NCBI RefSeq assembly: GCF_001746915.1 | Contig: NZ_MJGC01000041.1 | Location: 62,001 to 126,000, forward strand | Source: Desertifilum tharense IPPAS B-1220 | GTDB lineage: Bacteria > Cyanobacteriota > Cyanobacteriia > Cyanobacteriales > Desertifilaceae | Reading direction: 5' to 3' | Length of the DNA: 64,000 nucleotides | Shown here: positions 53,349-62,612 of the stretch, in pieces | Layout of the letters: each line of letters begins with the position of its first letter | Numbering within the stretch: position 1 is the first letter of the stretch | The notes under the pieces: model-generated | What the model was told of the DNA's origin: nothing | Seen by the model: the letters and a program-made list of their open reading frames with translations, nothing else | The model's database searches: none | Translations under genes and position numbers: made by a program

Positions 53349-53903
53349 GTGACCTTCACTACTGACCCTCAAAGCTTTCAACAGCTACAAGCCGAAGTGA
53401 CTCGCCTGCGCGAAGAGTTGCAAATGCGCGATCAGTTAGTGCAACAACTTTCGCAAGAACTGTTTCGCTTGGTTAAAGGCAATGCCACCTATTTGCCGAC
53501 TCGCCAGGTGTCAGAACGCCATATGGCGGAAATGCGCGCCCTCAGAGAGCAGTTGCAGGGGTTTGAGCAACAGGTAACGTTTTACCAAGAGCAGATTTCG
53601 TCTCGCGATGGTGAAATTTATCAGTTGCGCCAAACGGTTCAAGAATTAACCGATCGCAGTCGGATGTTAGAACAGGTGGTTCAGGAGTTACCCCGGATTT
53701 ATCGCCAGAAGTTTGCCGAACGGATGGAGCCGGTGAAACAAAAGGTGGCCATGTTACAACGGGAAAATCGCCAACTCCACGCAGAGTTACAAAGCGTTAG
53801 CTATCGTCTGGCGATTAGAAGCCGCAATACGTCGCGCATTGATTTACCGAGTTTCCCCAAGGTTGGTGCTTCGGTCGGAATTCCAACCTTTGGTAATGCT
53901 TAA
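53349..53903 (+). CDS. Coiled-coil hypothetical protein
   Basis: A 184-residue helical protein starting GTG (MTFTTDPQSFQQLQAEVTRL) with heptads over nearly its whole length (RDQLVQQLSQELFRLVKG, then SSRDGEIYQLRQTVQELTDR) and a polar C-terminus ending VGIPTFGNA. GGAG lies about ten bases upstream of the GTG. It starts 15 bases after the flavoprotein gene and its end overlaps the next start by eight bases, so the three form one unit. No function known. Confidence 0.75.
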   Translation: MTFTTDPQSFQQLQAEVTRLREELQMRDQLVQQLSQELFRLVKGNATYLPTRQVSERHMAEMRALREQLQGFEQQVTFYQEQISSRDGEIYQLRQTVQELTDRSRMLEQVVQELPRIYRQKFAERMEPVKQKVAMLQRENRQLHAELQSVSYRLAIRSRNTSRIDLPSFPKVGASVGIPTFGNA

Positions 53904-54549
53904 AGTCATTATTGGCATTGACGAGGATCGGCACGCTCAGGTTTTAGCAGAGGCGCTAGAGGAAGCGTTCCGTTCTGGAATTGCGCCAACGGTTTCGGTA
54001 GAGCCGCCGATTGTCCAAGTGCTGGCAGAGGGCTTGATTTTGCCCCAGGAGGCGCTGTTTTGTCCGTTAACCTTAAAACTTCCTTCCGGTCTAGATTTCC
54101 CGGCTAAAGCGGTTTATCAGGCGTGTCAGGCGGTGGAGGATCTGCGGCAGGTGGTGCGAGGCTGGGGATATGAGGTTGGGGAAGGTCGCTATTGGTTGCC
54201 GATTGTGCGGACGGCGAAGGGGCCTTTGTATGCGGAGGCGATCGCCCTGACTCCAGAGGGAACTTACGTCCAACCGTTCGATCTGGCCGATCGCGATCGC
54301 CAACCCCTTTATCACCTCAGCCATCGCCTCCTGGAACGCCTGCGGGCAACTCCTGGCGTCTATTTGGTGCAGTTCGATTTAACGCCCCAGGAGATTGTCT
54401 TCGATCGCTTGCTGCCGTTTCCCGATTTTCCCGCCTTAGCTAGTATCGGGGTGCAGTCGCCCGATCTATGGGTCTGCCATTGGTCTTGTCTGTTGGGTCA
54501 ACCGTTACACGATTTAACGATTGTGCCGCAATTGCCGGAAACGGTTTAA
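53896..54549 (+). CDS. Hypothetical cyanobacterial protein
   Basis: A 217-residue soluble protein starting MLKVIIGIDEDRHAQVLAEA. It has a mixed alpha/beta composition with FPAKAVYQACQAVEDLRQVV and GVYLVQFDLTPQEIVFDRLL. No motif I recognise. The ATG at 53896 overlaps the coiled-coil gene's stop by eight bases; the frame upstream of it only repeats that gene in another phase. Third gene of the 52329-54549 unit. Confidence 0.7.
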   Translation: MLKVIIGIDEDRHAQVLAEALEEAFRSGIAPTVSVEPPIVQVLAEGLILPQEALFCPLTLKLPSGLDFPAKAVYQACQAVEDLRQVVRGWGYEVGEGRYWLPIVRTAKGPLYAEAIALTPEGTYVQPFDLADRDRQPLYHLSHRLLERLRATPGVYLVQFDLTPQEIVFDRLLPFPDFPALASIGVQSPDLWVCHWSCLLGQPLHDLTIVPQLPETV

Positions 54550-54677
54550 CGGGGTTGAGATTGCGATCGCGATCGCCGTTGACCCTGAGAAGCTTCACAA
54601 TATCCTAGATTGGAGAGTCACAAGGCAGTCTAGGAAAACGCGAGATATTGAGGCTGTAGCATTTATGACTTCATCTC

Positions 54678-55967
54678 ATGCAGACAGCAACCACTGGCGA
54701 TCTCTCCTCCTCCTGCTTGAGATCGAGAAATTCTCAAGCTCAAGAGGTTATTAGTCAATACTTCCTCGACTGTGTAACCCGTCAGCCCCCCACAGACGCC
54801 CTTGAATCGTTCGCTAACCTCTTTATTGAATTTGCGCCTCAAATTGCTTCTCAGAATGCTTATCAAGCCCTTTACGACCTGCTGCGGGCGAACCAAGAAA
54901 AAGACTTTTGTCTGCTATTAAAACGAGTTTTCTTTATCCTCGTCAATAACTGGGAAACTTCCCGCCAAACGCACCTCACCAATCAACTCATTCAGTTATT
55001 TAAGCAACTTCCTCGCCCCTCTAGTTTTCAGTCTACTCAGGTGAATCGCCTCCGGGTTTGGTTGAACAACTTTGTGGCAAGTCCCGACTATCAAGAACTC
55101 TTACTCTATGTAACTAAATTTGATGAAGCCTACTCACCTAAGTGGGTACAGCGTTATAGCTCTTATTTTTTGATGAGCCAAGCGCTAGATTTAAATAATT
55201 CTGTAGAGCAACGCTGTGCGGCTCGAATTCGGGCCAAAACCTTAAAGGATCAATTTAAGTTTAATCTGGCTTTGTATACGGCGCGAACCCATTCTGCTAC
55301 GTTGCACCCAGAACCCGCAACCAATCCAACTCAACTCTCGGATAATTTGCTGAAATGGGTTAAAAAGCTATTGGTTAGACAAGGACAGTTTAGTTACGCT
55401 AATATTGCTAATATTTTTATTCAACAAACGCAACAGCAAACCTATCAAGAATTCAAGCAAAGCCTCAGAAAATACTTGAAATTCTCAGTCACTCAACCTC
55501 AAATTATTCAACTGATTGATGGCAAGCTAGCTAGTAAAATAGGTCAACTTTATGTCGAGCAAGAGGCGCAAGCTCTCAAGCCTAATTTACTCCTAAGAAC
55601 TTGCAATCGGGCGATTGATTTTCTGATTATGGAAACCAAGAATCAGCCATCCGATTTATTTGTTCAGTTGATTTCTCAGGGCAATCCCTTGTCTTTTGTT
55701 TTGCTTTTAGTCAAGCTGATTTTGATTTGCCCCTCGGCTCAAGTCCATTTAGAGAAGCGGATTACAGACTTATTAGAGTATTACAAGGATCTGCCAGAAT
55801 CTCAAGGTCAGTGGTTGCTGAACTTTTTAGATATTCTCAATGTGGCGCTGGCAATTTATGCGGGAACGGTGCAATATAATTTGATTGATAATGTACCGGA
55901 AGTTACGAAGCTAAATGATGATATTTACTTAAAAGAGTGTCGCGTTTTCTCTTTATCTCAAATTTAG
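54678..55967 (+). CDS. Hypothetical all-helical protein
   Basis: A 429-residue protein starting MQTATTGDLSSSCLRSRNSQ. Almost entirely alpha-helical by composition, with helical blocks such as FANLFIEFAPQIASQNAYQA and QVNRLRVWLNNFVASPDYQE. No signal peptide, catalytic motif or repeat family I can name; a hydrophobic stretch SFVLLLVKLILICPS near 340 could be a buried helix. ATG at 54678 without a strong ribosome site. It stands alone; looks like a cyanobacterium-specific protein. Confidence 0.7.
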   Translation: MQTATTGDLSSSCLRSRNSQAQEVISQYFLDCVTRQPPTDALESFANLFIEFAPQIASQNAYQALYDLLRANQEKDFCLLLKRVFFILVNNWETSRQTHLTNQLIQLFKQLPRPSSFQSTQVNRLRVWLNNFVASPDYQELLLYVTKFDEAYSPKWVQRYSSYFLMSQALDLNNSVEQRCAARIRAKTLKDQFKFNLALYTARTHSATLHPEPATNPTQLSDNLLKWVKKLLVRQGQFSYANIANIFIQQTQQQTYQEFKQSLRKYLKFSVTQPQIIQLIDGKLASKIGQLYVEQEAQALKPNLLLRTCNRAIDFLIMETKNQPSDLFVQLISQGNPLSFVLLLVKLILICPSAQVHLEKRITDLLEYYKDLPESQGQWLLNFLDILNVALAIYAGTVQYNLIDNVPEVTKLNDDIYLKECRVFSLSQI

Positions 55968-56060
55968 CGCTGTTCAGTTGAGAAATTAACGGACTTGCAG
56001 GGAAATAAAAGCGAGAGCCTGCTAAGATTGACGATAAAGTCAACCAGTAGGGACGACTAG

Positions 56061-56795
56061 ATGAGATTATTAAGACGCTTCCCTCCCAGAAAATACCGAA
56101 AATCTTTAACTCAAGGCGCGATCGCAACCTTTATCTTCAGTATTCTCGTTGTGACAGGCGTGTGGTACTTTCTCCGGGTTCCCCCTCAAACTCCAAGGCG
56201 TCGCCACTATAGTCCAGAGGAAGTCAGTTATTTTTTGGAAGTGGGATTGGGTTCAGAATACAATGGTCGCGATCGCACTGTTAAAAAATGGCAAGGGGAA
56301 ATTCGCGTTGGCGTGTTTGGATCGCCAACCGTCGCAGATTTAGAAGCGATCGCCACCGTCGTTGCAGAACTTAACGAACTGACTCAGGGCATTCACCTTG
56401 TTAAAGACCGCAGCCATCCCAATCTTAAGGTTTATTTAGTCCCGCCCGAACAATTTCGCGACTATCTCCCCGACGCGATCCCCGGAAATTATGGTTTTTT
56501 CTGGGCTTGGTGGGAAGATCATCAAATTCACCGCGCGATCGTTTTAATCTCTACGGTTGAGATTACCCAAACCGAACGCAACCACCTGATCCGCGAAGAA
56601 ATTACCCAGTCTTTGGGATTAATGCGAGATTCCTGGCGCTATCAAGACAGTATCTTTTACGAGGGATGGACGGATACCACCGAATATACTCAACTCGATC
56701 GAGCCGTCATTTCTCTGCTGTACGAACCGGAAATTCTACCGGGAATGAGCGAAGCAGAGGTTCTAGAAGCCGTGCGTCAGATTAATCTTGAATAA
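56061..56795 (+). CDS. DUF2927-type membrane-anchored protein, possible metalloprotease fold
   Basis: A 244-residue protein with an N-terminal membrane anchor (about 20-38, ATFIFSILVVTGVWYFL) and a periplasmic domain. HLIREEITQSLGLMRDSWRY followed by YQDSIFYEG is the DUF2927 signature, where a HxxxEE-type helix resembles a zinc-protease helix. Substrate unknown. The last 33 bases overlap the convergent CPBP protease gene. Confidence 0.7.
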   Translation: MRLLRRFPPRKYRKSLTQGAIATFIFSILVVTGVWYFLRVPPQTPRRRHYSPEEVSYFLEVGLGSEYNGRDRTVKKWQGEIRVGVFGSPTVADLEAIATVVAELNELTQGIHLVKDRSHPNLKVYLVPPEQFRDYLPDAIPGNYGFFWAWWEDHQIHRAIVLISTVEITQTERNHLIREEITQSLGLMRDSWRYQDSIFYEGWTDTTEYTQLDRAVISLLYEPEILPGMSEAEVLEAVRQINLE

Positions 56796-57677
56796 GCCTC
56801 CTAGCGCAAATACAGCCAGCAAGCTAATCGCCATCAACCCAGCCAGCGGTTTTTCGTTAAAACCCACTAGCCAACGGGGGGCTTTTGGCGTATATTCTAA
56901 GACCTTGGCCGTGTCTAAAGTGGCGATCGCCCACACCCATCCCGCATGAAGTCCCCACGCAAGGCTAATTAAATCGCCATCCACCCAACGCGCGATCGCT
57001 AAAACAATTCCCATTAACCACAAACCCGGAAGTTGAGGAAACGTTTCTTTCGGCGTCCAAATTAAGTGGAGGAGGGCAAAAATTAACCCGGAAACGACTG
57101 CTGAGATTGCAGGTGAATACTCAGATTGCAGTTGAGTCAGAAGAAATCCGCGAAAGATCGCTTCTTCTGTCCCGCTTATCCACAATCCTAATCCAAGAGT
57201 CGGGAGTAAAATTGATTGCAAAGGGGGCTGAGAATTTGACTGCCAAGCGAACCAACCGCAGAGAAATTGCAGTCCAAATAAAGCAGCGAGACTCCCAACC
57301 CCCAACCCTAATCCTATCCCCAGAGATTGCAAAAATTGCCAATCCACAGATAAACCATAGTCGGCCCAAGAACTTCCCTCTACCTGAGTCACCCCCCATA
57401 ATAACAGGGGAGCGATCGGGTAGAGCGGAAGCAGTAAATAGAGCTTTTGCTCGGCTAACAGGGGTTTAGGAGGATGCCATTTCAAGGCGCTAGCAATTGG
57501 TATTGCCATTGGGAGCCAAATTGCTAACCAGATCGAGAAAAAGGCAGTAATTTTAGCGATCGCATTCGCATTACTCAGCCATAGCTTTGGAGTCTCTGCT
57601 ACTCCTAAAAATGCTAAATTGGCGAACTCAATACACAATGGATCGTAACCTCTGAAGCAATCTGCGCTTCCTAGCAT
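56763..57677 (-). CDS. CPBP family intramembrane glutamic protease
   Basis: A 304-residue polytopic protein with about eight membrane helices. The CPBP (Abi/CAAX-type) motifs are EEAIFRGFL, the FALLHL His motif, and a third His in HAGWVWA. These supply the Glu and His residues of a glutamic intramembrane protease. The first 40 residues are atypical and the true start may be internal. It is convergent with the DUF2927 gene, overlapping 33 bases; whether two proteolysis-type proteins here act together is unknown. Confidence 0.85.
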   Translation of the reverse strand: MLGSADCFRGYDPLCIEFANLAFLGVAETPKLWLSNANAIAKITAFFSIWLAIWLPMAIPIASALKWHPPKPLLAEQKLYLLLPLYPIAPLLLWGVTQVEGSSWADYGLSVDWQFLQSLGIGLGLGVGSLAALFGLQFLCGWFAWQSNSQPPLQSILLPTLGLGLWISGTEEAIFRGFLLTQLQSEYSPAISAVVSGLIFALLHLIWTPKETFPQLPGLWLMGIVLAIARWVDGDLISLAWGLHAGWVWAIATLDTAKVLEYTPKAPRWLVGFNEKPLAGLMAISLLAVFALGGLFKINLTHGF

Positions 57678-57743
57678 TGATGTTGGAGAGCGATCCCACG
57701 CGCTGTTTTCAGAGGCGGGATTTTTGGGAAATGCACGACGTTC

Positions 57744-58151
57744 TTACTCGTCGGAAGAATCTGCTTCCCCATCGCTGCTCTTATCGCTATCCACCTGAAT
57801 CAGGTGAATGTGCTTGTAGCCAAGCTTAATTTCAAACTCATCTCCGGGCTGTAAACCCATTGCTTGAGTGTAGGTTGCGCCGATAACAATTTGACCATTT
57901 TTGTGGACGCTGACGCGGTATGTCGGTTCGCGCCCCCGGCCATCTTTTGTCCCTTCTGGATTTAAGGGAACGCCTTTTGCCGCCAAAACTGCGTCATAAA
58001 AATCAGTTAAATTGACGCGCATCTGGTCGTTTTTTGTGGTCGTGTAGTATCCGCAGCGCTTTGCAGTTTCTCTTCTGGGCAAGTGCGAAAGTTCTTTTAC
58101 TTTTTGAAGTAGAGCTTTCCCCGTTAACGGGGTCGTGGCAATTTCAGTCAT
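57744..58151 (-). CDS. cyAbrB-type transcriptional regulator
   Basis: A 135-residue cyanobacterial AbrB (N-terminal LTGKALLQKVKELSHLPRRE, C-terminal AbrB-like DNA-binding fold VHKNGQIVIGATYTQAMGLQ and GDEFEIKLGYKHIHLIQVD). These regulators are abundant, essential in some species, and control carbon/nitrogen balance, hydrogenase and stress genes. The sequence is closest in my memory to the CalA/cyAbrB1 group rather than cyAbrB2. ATG 58149-58151 used; a GTG one codon upstream is possible. The C-terminus is acidic. Confidence 0.88.
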   Translation of the reverse strand: MTEIATTPLTGKALLQKVKELSHLPRRETAKRCGYYTTTKNDQMRVNLTDFYDAVLAAKGVPLNPEGTKDGRGREPTYRVSVHKNGQIVIGATYTQAMGLQPGDEFEIKLGYKHIHLIQVDSDKSSDGEADSSDE

Positions 58152-58567
58152 CACTTATACCGTAGATCCTTGTCCTTGGTCGGTTAACAGTCAATTTTGT
58201 CGCCAATGAATGGCCCGATCAAAATATATCCTTAATTCTATCTGTTTTCACAAAAATTTTTACGCTTAATTTTGCTTAAGAAGGATTAAAAGGCCGAACA
58301 CAGATTAACATTACCCGTTCTGGATCGAGAACCTGGGTCGATGAGTGCCTTCATTTTTTCTTAAAGCGTCATCAGGGAAAACCAAGAAGTGTGTTGTCAA
58401 GGTGGAGTGCTGCTATCTATCTCAGGGAAGATTAATATAGAATTAGCCCCCTGCTGCGAGAGTTTGACCTCAAGAGTCAGTTAATCTGAAAAGTGTGATT
58501 GGCGAACCCAAGAGGTCTGTAAATTTTTGAGGTAAGGGTTCAAATTTTAAAACCAAGGTTTGAGATC
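58152..58567. promoter_or_regulatory. Divergent region between cyAbrB and sdhB
   Basis: No gene seen in 416 bases. AT-rich around 58200-58290. Promoters of cyAbrB (leftward) and sdhB-hlip (rightward) must lie here; I cannot name a box with confidence. Confidence 0.35.
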
Positions 58568-59593
58568 GTGCAAGTTCTATTTAGAATAATCCGCCAAGAG
58601 CCAGGAAGCACGCCGCGCCTCCAAGAGTATCAGCTAGAGGTAGAACCGGGCGAGACTATCCTCAATTGCCTGAATCGGATTAAGTGGGAACAAGATGGAA
58701 GTTTAGCGTTTCGCAAGAATTGCCGCAATACGATCTGTGGTAGTTGTGCAATGAGAATTAATGGTCGTTCTGCACTCGCTTGCAAAGAAAATGTCAAGAG
58801 CGAATTAGATCGCGCTTCCCAAATCTTTAATCCTCCGACTGCATCGGAGGCGCTACCGACAATTACAATTGCGCCGATGGGGAATATGCCCGTCGTTCGA
58901 GATTTAGTTGTGGAGATGCAAAGTTTCTGGGATAATCTCCAGGCGGTTGAACCCTATGTGAGTACGGCGGCGCGAGCAATACCAGAACGCGAGTTTTTAC
59001 AAACCCCCGAAGAGCGATCGCAACTCGACCAATCGGGAAACTGTATCTTATGTGGGGCGTGCTATTCCGAATGTAATGCCCGCGAAGTCAACCCCGATTT
59101 TGTGGGGCCCCATGCCTTAGCGAAAGCCTATCGAATGGTGGCAGATTCTCGCGACGATCGCGCCGAGGATCGCCTAGAAAATTATAATCAGGGAACCCAA
59201 GGCGTTTGGGGTTGCACGCGCTGTTATTACTGCAATTCTGTGTGTCCGATGGAGGTTGCTCCCCTCGATCAAATTGGCAAAATTAAAGGCGAAATTCTCC
59301 AGCGCAAAGACAGCCAAGCCAGCCGTTCGATCCGCCATCGCAAAGTCTTAATCGATTTGGTGAAGCAAGGGGGATGGGTAGACGAACGTAAGTTTGGCGT
59401 GCAAGTGGTGGGGAACTCATTTCGCGATCTGCGGGGTTTAGTCAGCCTAGGGCCATTAGGCTTGCGAATGCTAGCACGCGGGAAGTTTCCCTTGACCTTT
59501 GAACCTTCCGAAGGGACAACCGAAGTGCGATCGCTGATCGAATCAGTGCAAAATTTAAACCATCAGTCTGCATCCCCATCAGAAACACCATGA
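58568..59593 (+). CDS. sdhB: Succinate dehydrogenase/fumarate reductase iron-sulfur subunit
   Basis: A 341-residue SdhB. The N-terminal [2Fe-2S] domain has CRNTICGSCAMRINGRSALAC; the C-terminal domain has CILCGACYSEC and CTRCYYCNSVCPMEV for the [4Fe-4S] and [3Fe-4S] clusters. It passes electrons from the flavoprotein SdhA to the quinone pool, in cyanobacteria on the thylakoid membrane. About 100 residues longer than enterobacterial SdhB because of the C-terminal tail, as is usual in cyanobacteria. Start is GTG at 58568. sdhA is not in the window. The stop overlaps the Hlip start by four bases. Confidence 0.93.
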   Translation: MQVLFRIIRQEPGSTPRLQEYQLEVEPGETILNCLNRIKWEQDGSLAFRKNCRNTICGSCAMRINGRSALACKENVKSELDRASQIFNPPTASEALPTITIAPMGNMPVVRDLVVEMQSFWDNLQAVEPYVSTAARAIPEREFLQTPEERSQLDQSGNCILCGACYSECNAREVNPDFVGPHALAKAYRMVADSRDDRAEDRLENYNQGTQGVWGCTRCYYCNSVCPMEVAPLDQIGKIKGEILQRKDSQASRSIRHRKVLIDLVKQGGWVDERKFGVQVVGNSFRDLRGLVSLGPLGLRMLARGKFPLTFEPSEGTTEVRSLIESVQNLNHQSASPSETP

Positions 59594-59781
59594 CTTCAGA
59601 AAAACCAACTGCTCCTTTAAGCGAAACCGTTCAAACTGAAGAGATGCCCGAACCCTCCTTTGGGTGGACGAGCTATGCTGAATTGATTAACGGTCGCTTT
59701 GCCATGATTGGCTTTATCGCCCTAATCGTTTTAGAAATCTTTACCCGTCAGGATTTCTTTACCTGGTTAGGGTTGCGATAG
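59590..59781 (+). CDS. High-light-inducible protein (Hlip/SCP)
   Basis: A 63-residue single-helix protein. The chlorophyll-binding motif is ELINGRFAMIGFIALIVLE, the signature of Hlips, which protect and help assemble photosystem II and bind chlorophyll and beta-carotene. ATG overlaps the sdhB stop (ATGA), so translation is coupled. Confidence 0.93.
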   Translation: MTSEKPTAPLSETVQTEEMPEPSFGWTSYAELINGRFAMIGFIALIVLEIFTRQDFFTWLGLR

Positions 59782-59796
59782 TCAGTCGTTTTTCCT

Positions 59797-60321
59797 CTAA
59801 GGCATTGCTCCGGGGCCCACAATGGGCCGCCCGGAGCGATCGTACACAAAAATATCCCATTGCCCATTTGCATCCGCCTCAAAAGCGATCGTACTGCCAT
59901 CCGCGCTGAGGGTGGGGTTACGTACCGTCATTTGCAAATCGCTAGTGAGATTTCGCAGTTGGCGAATAGAACGGTCATAAATATAAATATCAGAGCGACC
60001 TTGGCGACTGGCCGCAAACACAATATAACGCCCATCTTCCGAGACATCTGGGCTAGAGGCGATCGCATCGAGAGAATTTAATCCCGGTAGATCGACTAAG
60101 CGCCGTTCCTGCAAATCGTATAGATACACATCCTGGCTGAAGCGGCGATCGGAAGTCAACACCACAAACCGCCCCGCCACTCGCGGACTCGAATCTTCTG
60201 AAATACTATTTAAACTTCGTCCGCCCGGATCGAACGGTTCAGCTAGCAAGCGGGGATAGCCAACACAACCGCTTAACAAACTGGTCATTGCCAATGTCGA
60301 TAAAACAATAACGCGCTTCAC
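59797..60321 (-). CDS. TolB-like beta-propeller lipoprotein (second of tandem pair)
   Basis: A 174-residue lipoprotein: signal with lipobox LLSGC (Cys about 19), then TolB/WD40-like repeats (SEDGRYIVFAASRQGRSDIY, LSADGSTIAFEADANGQWDI). Only about three blades, too few for a closed propeller unless it dimerises. Start is GTG at 60319-60321, directly after the stop of its paralogue. Role unknown; periplasmic. Confidence 0.82.
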   Translation of the reverse strand: MKRVIVLSTLAMTSLLSGCVGYPRLLAEPFDPGGRSLNSISEDSSPRVAGRFVVLTSDRRFSQDVYLYDLQERRLVDLPGLNSLDAIASSPDVSEDGRYIVFAASRQGRSDIYIYDRSIRQLRNLTSDLQMTVRNPTLSADGSTIAFEADANGQWDIFVYDRSGRPIVGPGAMP

Positions 60322-60852
60322 TTACTGCCCTAGAGGAAACCCATCAGGTCGGTCTAGCTCAATATTAGGCCCTCGGTCAAGAATTTCCACATCCCATTGA
60401 CCGCGCCGATCCGTTTCAAACGCCACCAAGCGACCATCCGGACTAATACTTGGAGAACGCACCCATCCCCGATAACCCGTTGTTAACACCTCTACGCGCC
60501 CCGTAATTCGGTCGTAAAGCTCAATTTCCGGCCGACCGCGATCGCTTGCCACATACACCAGATAACGGGCCGTATAGCTAATGCTAGGATTTTCAGCAAT
60601 CGTATCGCGACGATTGAGGCGTGGGAGATCGACAAACTGCCGCAATTGCAGATCGTAAAGCAAAATTTGCCGCTTGCCATCCCGATTAGACACAAACGCC
60701 ACAAACCTACCATTGCCGCTAATTGCCGGTTGTTCGTCCTTATAGCGGCTATTCAGCGGCGCTGGCCCCATCGGTAGGGTCGAGCGATCGCATCCTGCGA
60801 GAAGGCTAGCAACAGCCCCAATGAGGGCGCAGTAGAAAGAAAAACGACGCAT
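60322..60852 (-). CDS. TolB-like beta-propeller lipoprotein (first of tandem pair)
   Basis: A 176-residue lipoprotein with lipobox LLAGC and three TolB-like repeats (SGNGRFVAFVSNRDGKRQIL, ISYTARYLVYVASDRGRPEI, ISPDGRLVAFETDRRGQWDV). It is a paralogue of the next gene; the repeats align one to one. ATG 60850-60852 is used because the frame upstream lacks a signal-peptide-like start. The stop and the following GTG start are adjacent. Confidence 0.82.
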   Translation of the reverse strand: MRRFSFYCALIGAVASLLAGCDRSTLPMGPAPLNSRYKDEQPAISGNGRFVAFVSNRDGKRQILLYDLQLRQFVDLPRLNRRDTIAENPSISYTARYLVYVASDRGRPEIELYDRITGRVEVLTTGYRGWVRSPSISPDGRLVAFETDRRGQWDVEILDRGPNIELDRPDGFPLGQ

Positions 60853-60957
60853 TATTGGGCAAGCTCTGAATCGAAACCGATAAAGAAAGGACGCGAGTGC
60901 GGGTTGACGCGCCACGTCCTGCCAAACGTTTAGGGGGGGTACACAGAGAACTTCGAG

Positions 60958-61770
60958 TTAGTAGTCAAAATTATTAGAATTATCTGCCTCATCATCATCT
61001 GAAGACTCGATGGGTTGATAATCTACATAATCTGTCGGTTTGCTATCGCGTTCTGCTCGCGGTGGAGGGGTATCCGGTCTAGGGCGAGGTCTTCTCGGTC
61101 TAGAACTGGGCGGGCGAGTTGGGGTTTCTGGCACACTCGACCCGGTGGCATCCCCATAGGGATAATCGTCGCCGTAGCTTGGGGAACTATCCCAATCTTC
61201 CGGGCGACGGGTAGAACGCTCATCCGGACGCGGGCGGCGTTTGCGAGGGGTCGATCCTCCACTCGGCGGTCGTCCGCCATTAGCGCTAGAACTCCGGCGT
61301 GCAGGACGTGCGGGTGCATCTTCTTCATAATCGTCAGTCCGACCCGGACGCGCCACTCGCGTTCCCCGAATGCGTCGGGGGATGGGTTGTTCTTCTTCAA
61401 GCGGTTCGAGTTCGTCGAGTTCTGCTTTATAAGAATAGTAGTCGTATACCGGACTCACGGGCCGGTCATCATCAACAATGGGCGTACTGCGCTTGGCTTG
61501 GGCTGTTGCTAATCCCCGCAAGCGGATGCTTTCCACTGCAAAGAAGATCGCAGACCCGGTGAGCAAAAATTGCCCAAAGGTTAAAATTGGGTCGAGTCTC
61601 CAGCCTTGGAAAAAGAGAATACCGCCGCTGAGAACGGCTACAGCCATAAAGAAGATATCGTGATCTCTAGCTAGCTCTGGACGTACCGATCGAAGGAAGT
61701 ATAGCCCCGCCCCGGCAACAAACAGGACAATGCCCAGCATTGCGCCTGGGTTCAGTCCGACATTTACCAT
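60958..61770 (-). CDS. ycf66: Ycf66 family protein
   Basis: A 270-residue protein. The first 90 residues (MVNVGLNPGAMLGIVLFVAG, LYFLRSVRPELARDHDIFF, VLSGGILFFQGWRLDPILTF) are the Ycf66 membrane domain with about three helices, conserved in cyanobacteria and some plastids. The C-terminal 180 residues are Arg/Pro/Asp-rich and disordered. Function unknown, photosynthesis-linked by distribution. AGGAGAG precedes the ATG. psbX lies upstream on the same strand. Confidence 0.9.
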   Translation of the reverse strand: MVNVGLNPGAMLGIVLFVAGAGLYFLRSVRPELARDHDIFFMAVAVLSGGILFFQGWRLDPILTFGQFLLTGSAIFFAVESIRLRGLATAQAKRSTPIVDDDRPVSPVYDYYSYKAELDELEPLEEEQPIPRRIRGTRVARPGRTDDYEEDAPARPARRSSSANGGRPPSGGSTPRKRRPRPDERSTRRPEDWDSSPSYGDDYPYGDATGSSVPETPTRPPSSRPRRPRPRPDTPPPRAERDSKPTDYVDYQPIESSDDDEADNSNNFDY

Positions 61771-62023
61771 TGCTTCTCTCCTAAGCCTGTCTTAGTGTTA
61801 GCGATTTATCCATAAATCCTCTACTCTGGCTGGGCGAATTCATCCTAAGCGTTAAGCTTGGCGATCGCGATCCTGTTTTTAGGATTCAACGGATTGGGGT
61901 AGCTAGAGTATAGTTCCTTAATCCCATAATAAAACCTCAGTCTATCGGTTTGCAGGCACAAGAGCGCGATCGCCACTGCCCCCATTCCGCTAGCTGAGGT
62001 TCTTGAGTAAAATTGCAAACGGC

Positions 62024-62143
62024 TTAAGAGCGTTGAATTTTATCTTTTTGACTAATAAAGATCAGCGAAAGGGTGATGGGGATAACGACGATGACAGCGC
62101 CCCAGACTAAGCTCCAAAGGAAGTTTGCTAGCGAAGGAGTCAT
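62024..62143 (-). CDS. psbX: Photosystem II protein PsbX
   Basis: A 39-residue gene reading [20 protein letters not shown] and ending [11 protein letters not shown], the typical PsbX: short N-terminus, one membrane helix, basic tail. It is a small PSII subunit near cytochrome b559 affecting quinone exchange. GAGAGG lies six bases before the ATG. ycf66 follows on the same strand after 253 bases, a neighbour pair seen in other cyanobacteria. Confidence 0.93.
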   Translation of the reverse strand: MTPSLANFLWSLVWGAVIVVIPITLSLIFISQKDKIQRS

Positions 62144-62324
62144 AAATCCTCTCTGTAAATAATTGAGATTGCATTCTCATCAATTTTAACGATGTGTTAC
62201 ACGCTTGAGAAGTGCATTGAAGCCCTAATTGTACAGAACTTCTACCCCAAACGCGCAAGATCGACCGCCCGATAACGTTAAAATTAGAAAGCACCTGAGT
62301 TACAAAACTTAAATTTGGCGACCC

Positions 62325-62612
62325 ATGATGAGTGCGCTAAGTGTCTCTAGCTCTCTGTTAGGGCTGTTTATCGGTCTGATGACCTTTTTGTTCATTTTTC
62401 GGATTATCTTAACCTGGTATCCGCAAGTAGACCTGAATCGCTTACCGTTTAATTTAATTGCCTGGCCGACCGAACCGTTTTTAATTCCCCTGCGCCAACT
62501 GGTGCCACCCCTCGGTGGTGTAGATATCACCCCGATTATTTGGGTGGGCATTTTCAGCTTGGCGAGAGAACTCCTGTTAGGTCAACAAGGTTTGCTGACC
62601 CTCATGCATTAG
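62325..62612 (+). CDS. YggT family protein (Ycf19-like)
   Basis: A 95-residue membrane protein with two helices ([20 protein letters not shown] and the C-terminal one) and the family motif [20 protein letters not shown] followed by [16 protein letters not shown]. YggT/Ycf19/CCB3 proteins act in thylakoid or division-related membrane organisation. Start at 62325 or the next codon (ATGATG). Its stop overlaps the convergent accC stop by three bases. Confidence 0.88.
   Translation: MMSALSVSSSLLGLFIGLMTFLFIFRIILTWYPQVDLNRLPFNLIAWPTEPFLIPLRQLVPPLGGVDITPIIWVGIFSLARELLLGQQGLLTLMH

Noticed and set aside
61015..61512. Rightward 165-residue frame
   Set aside because: Antisense to the Arg/Pro-rich tail of Ycf66; composition is an artefact of that tail.
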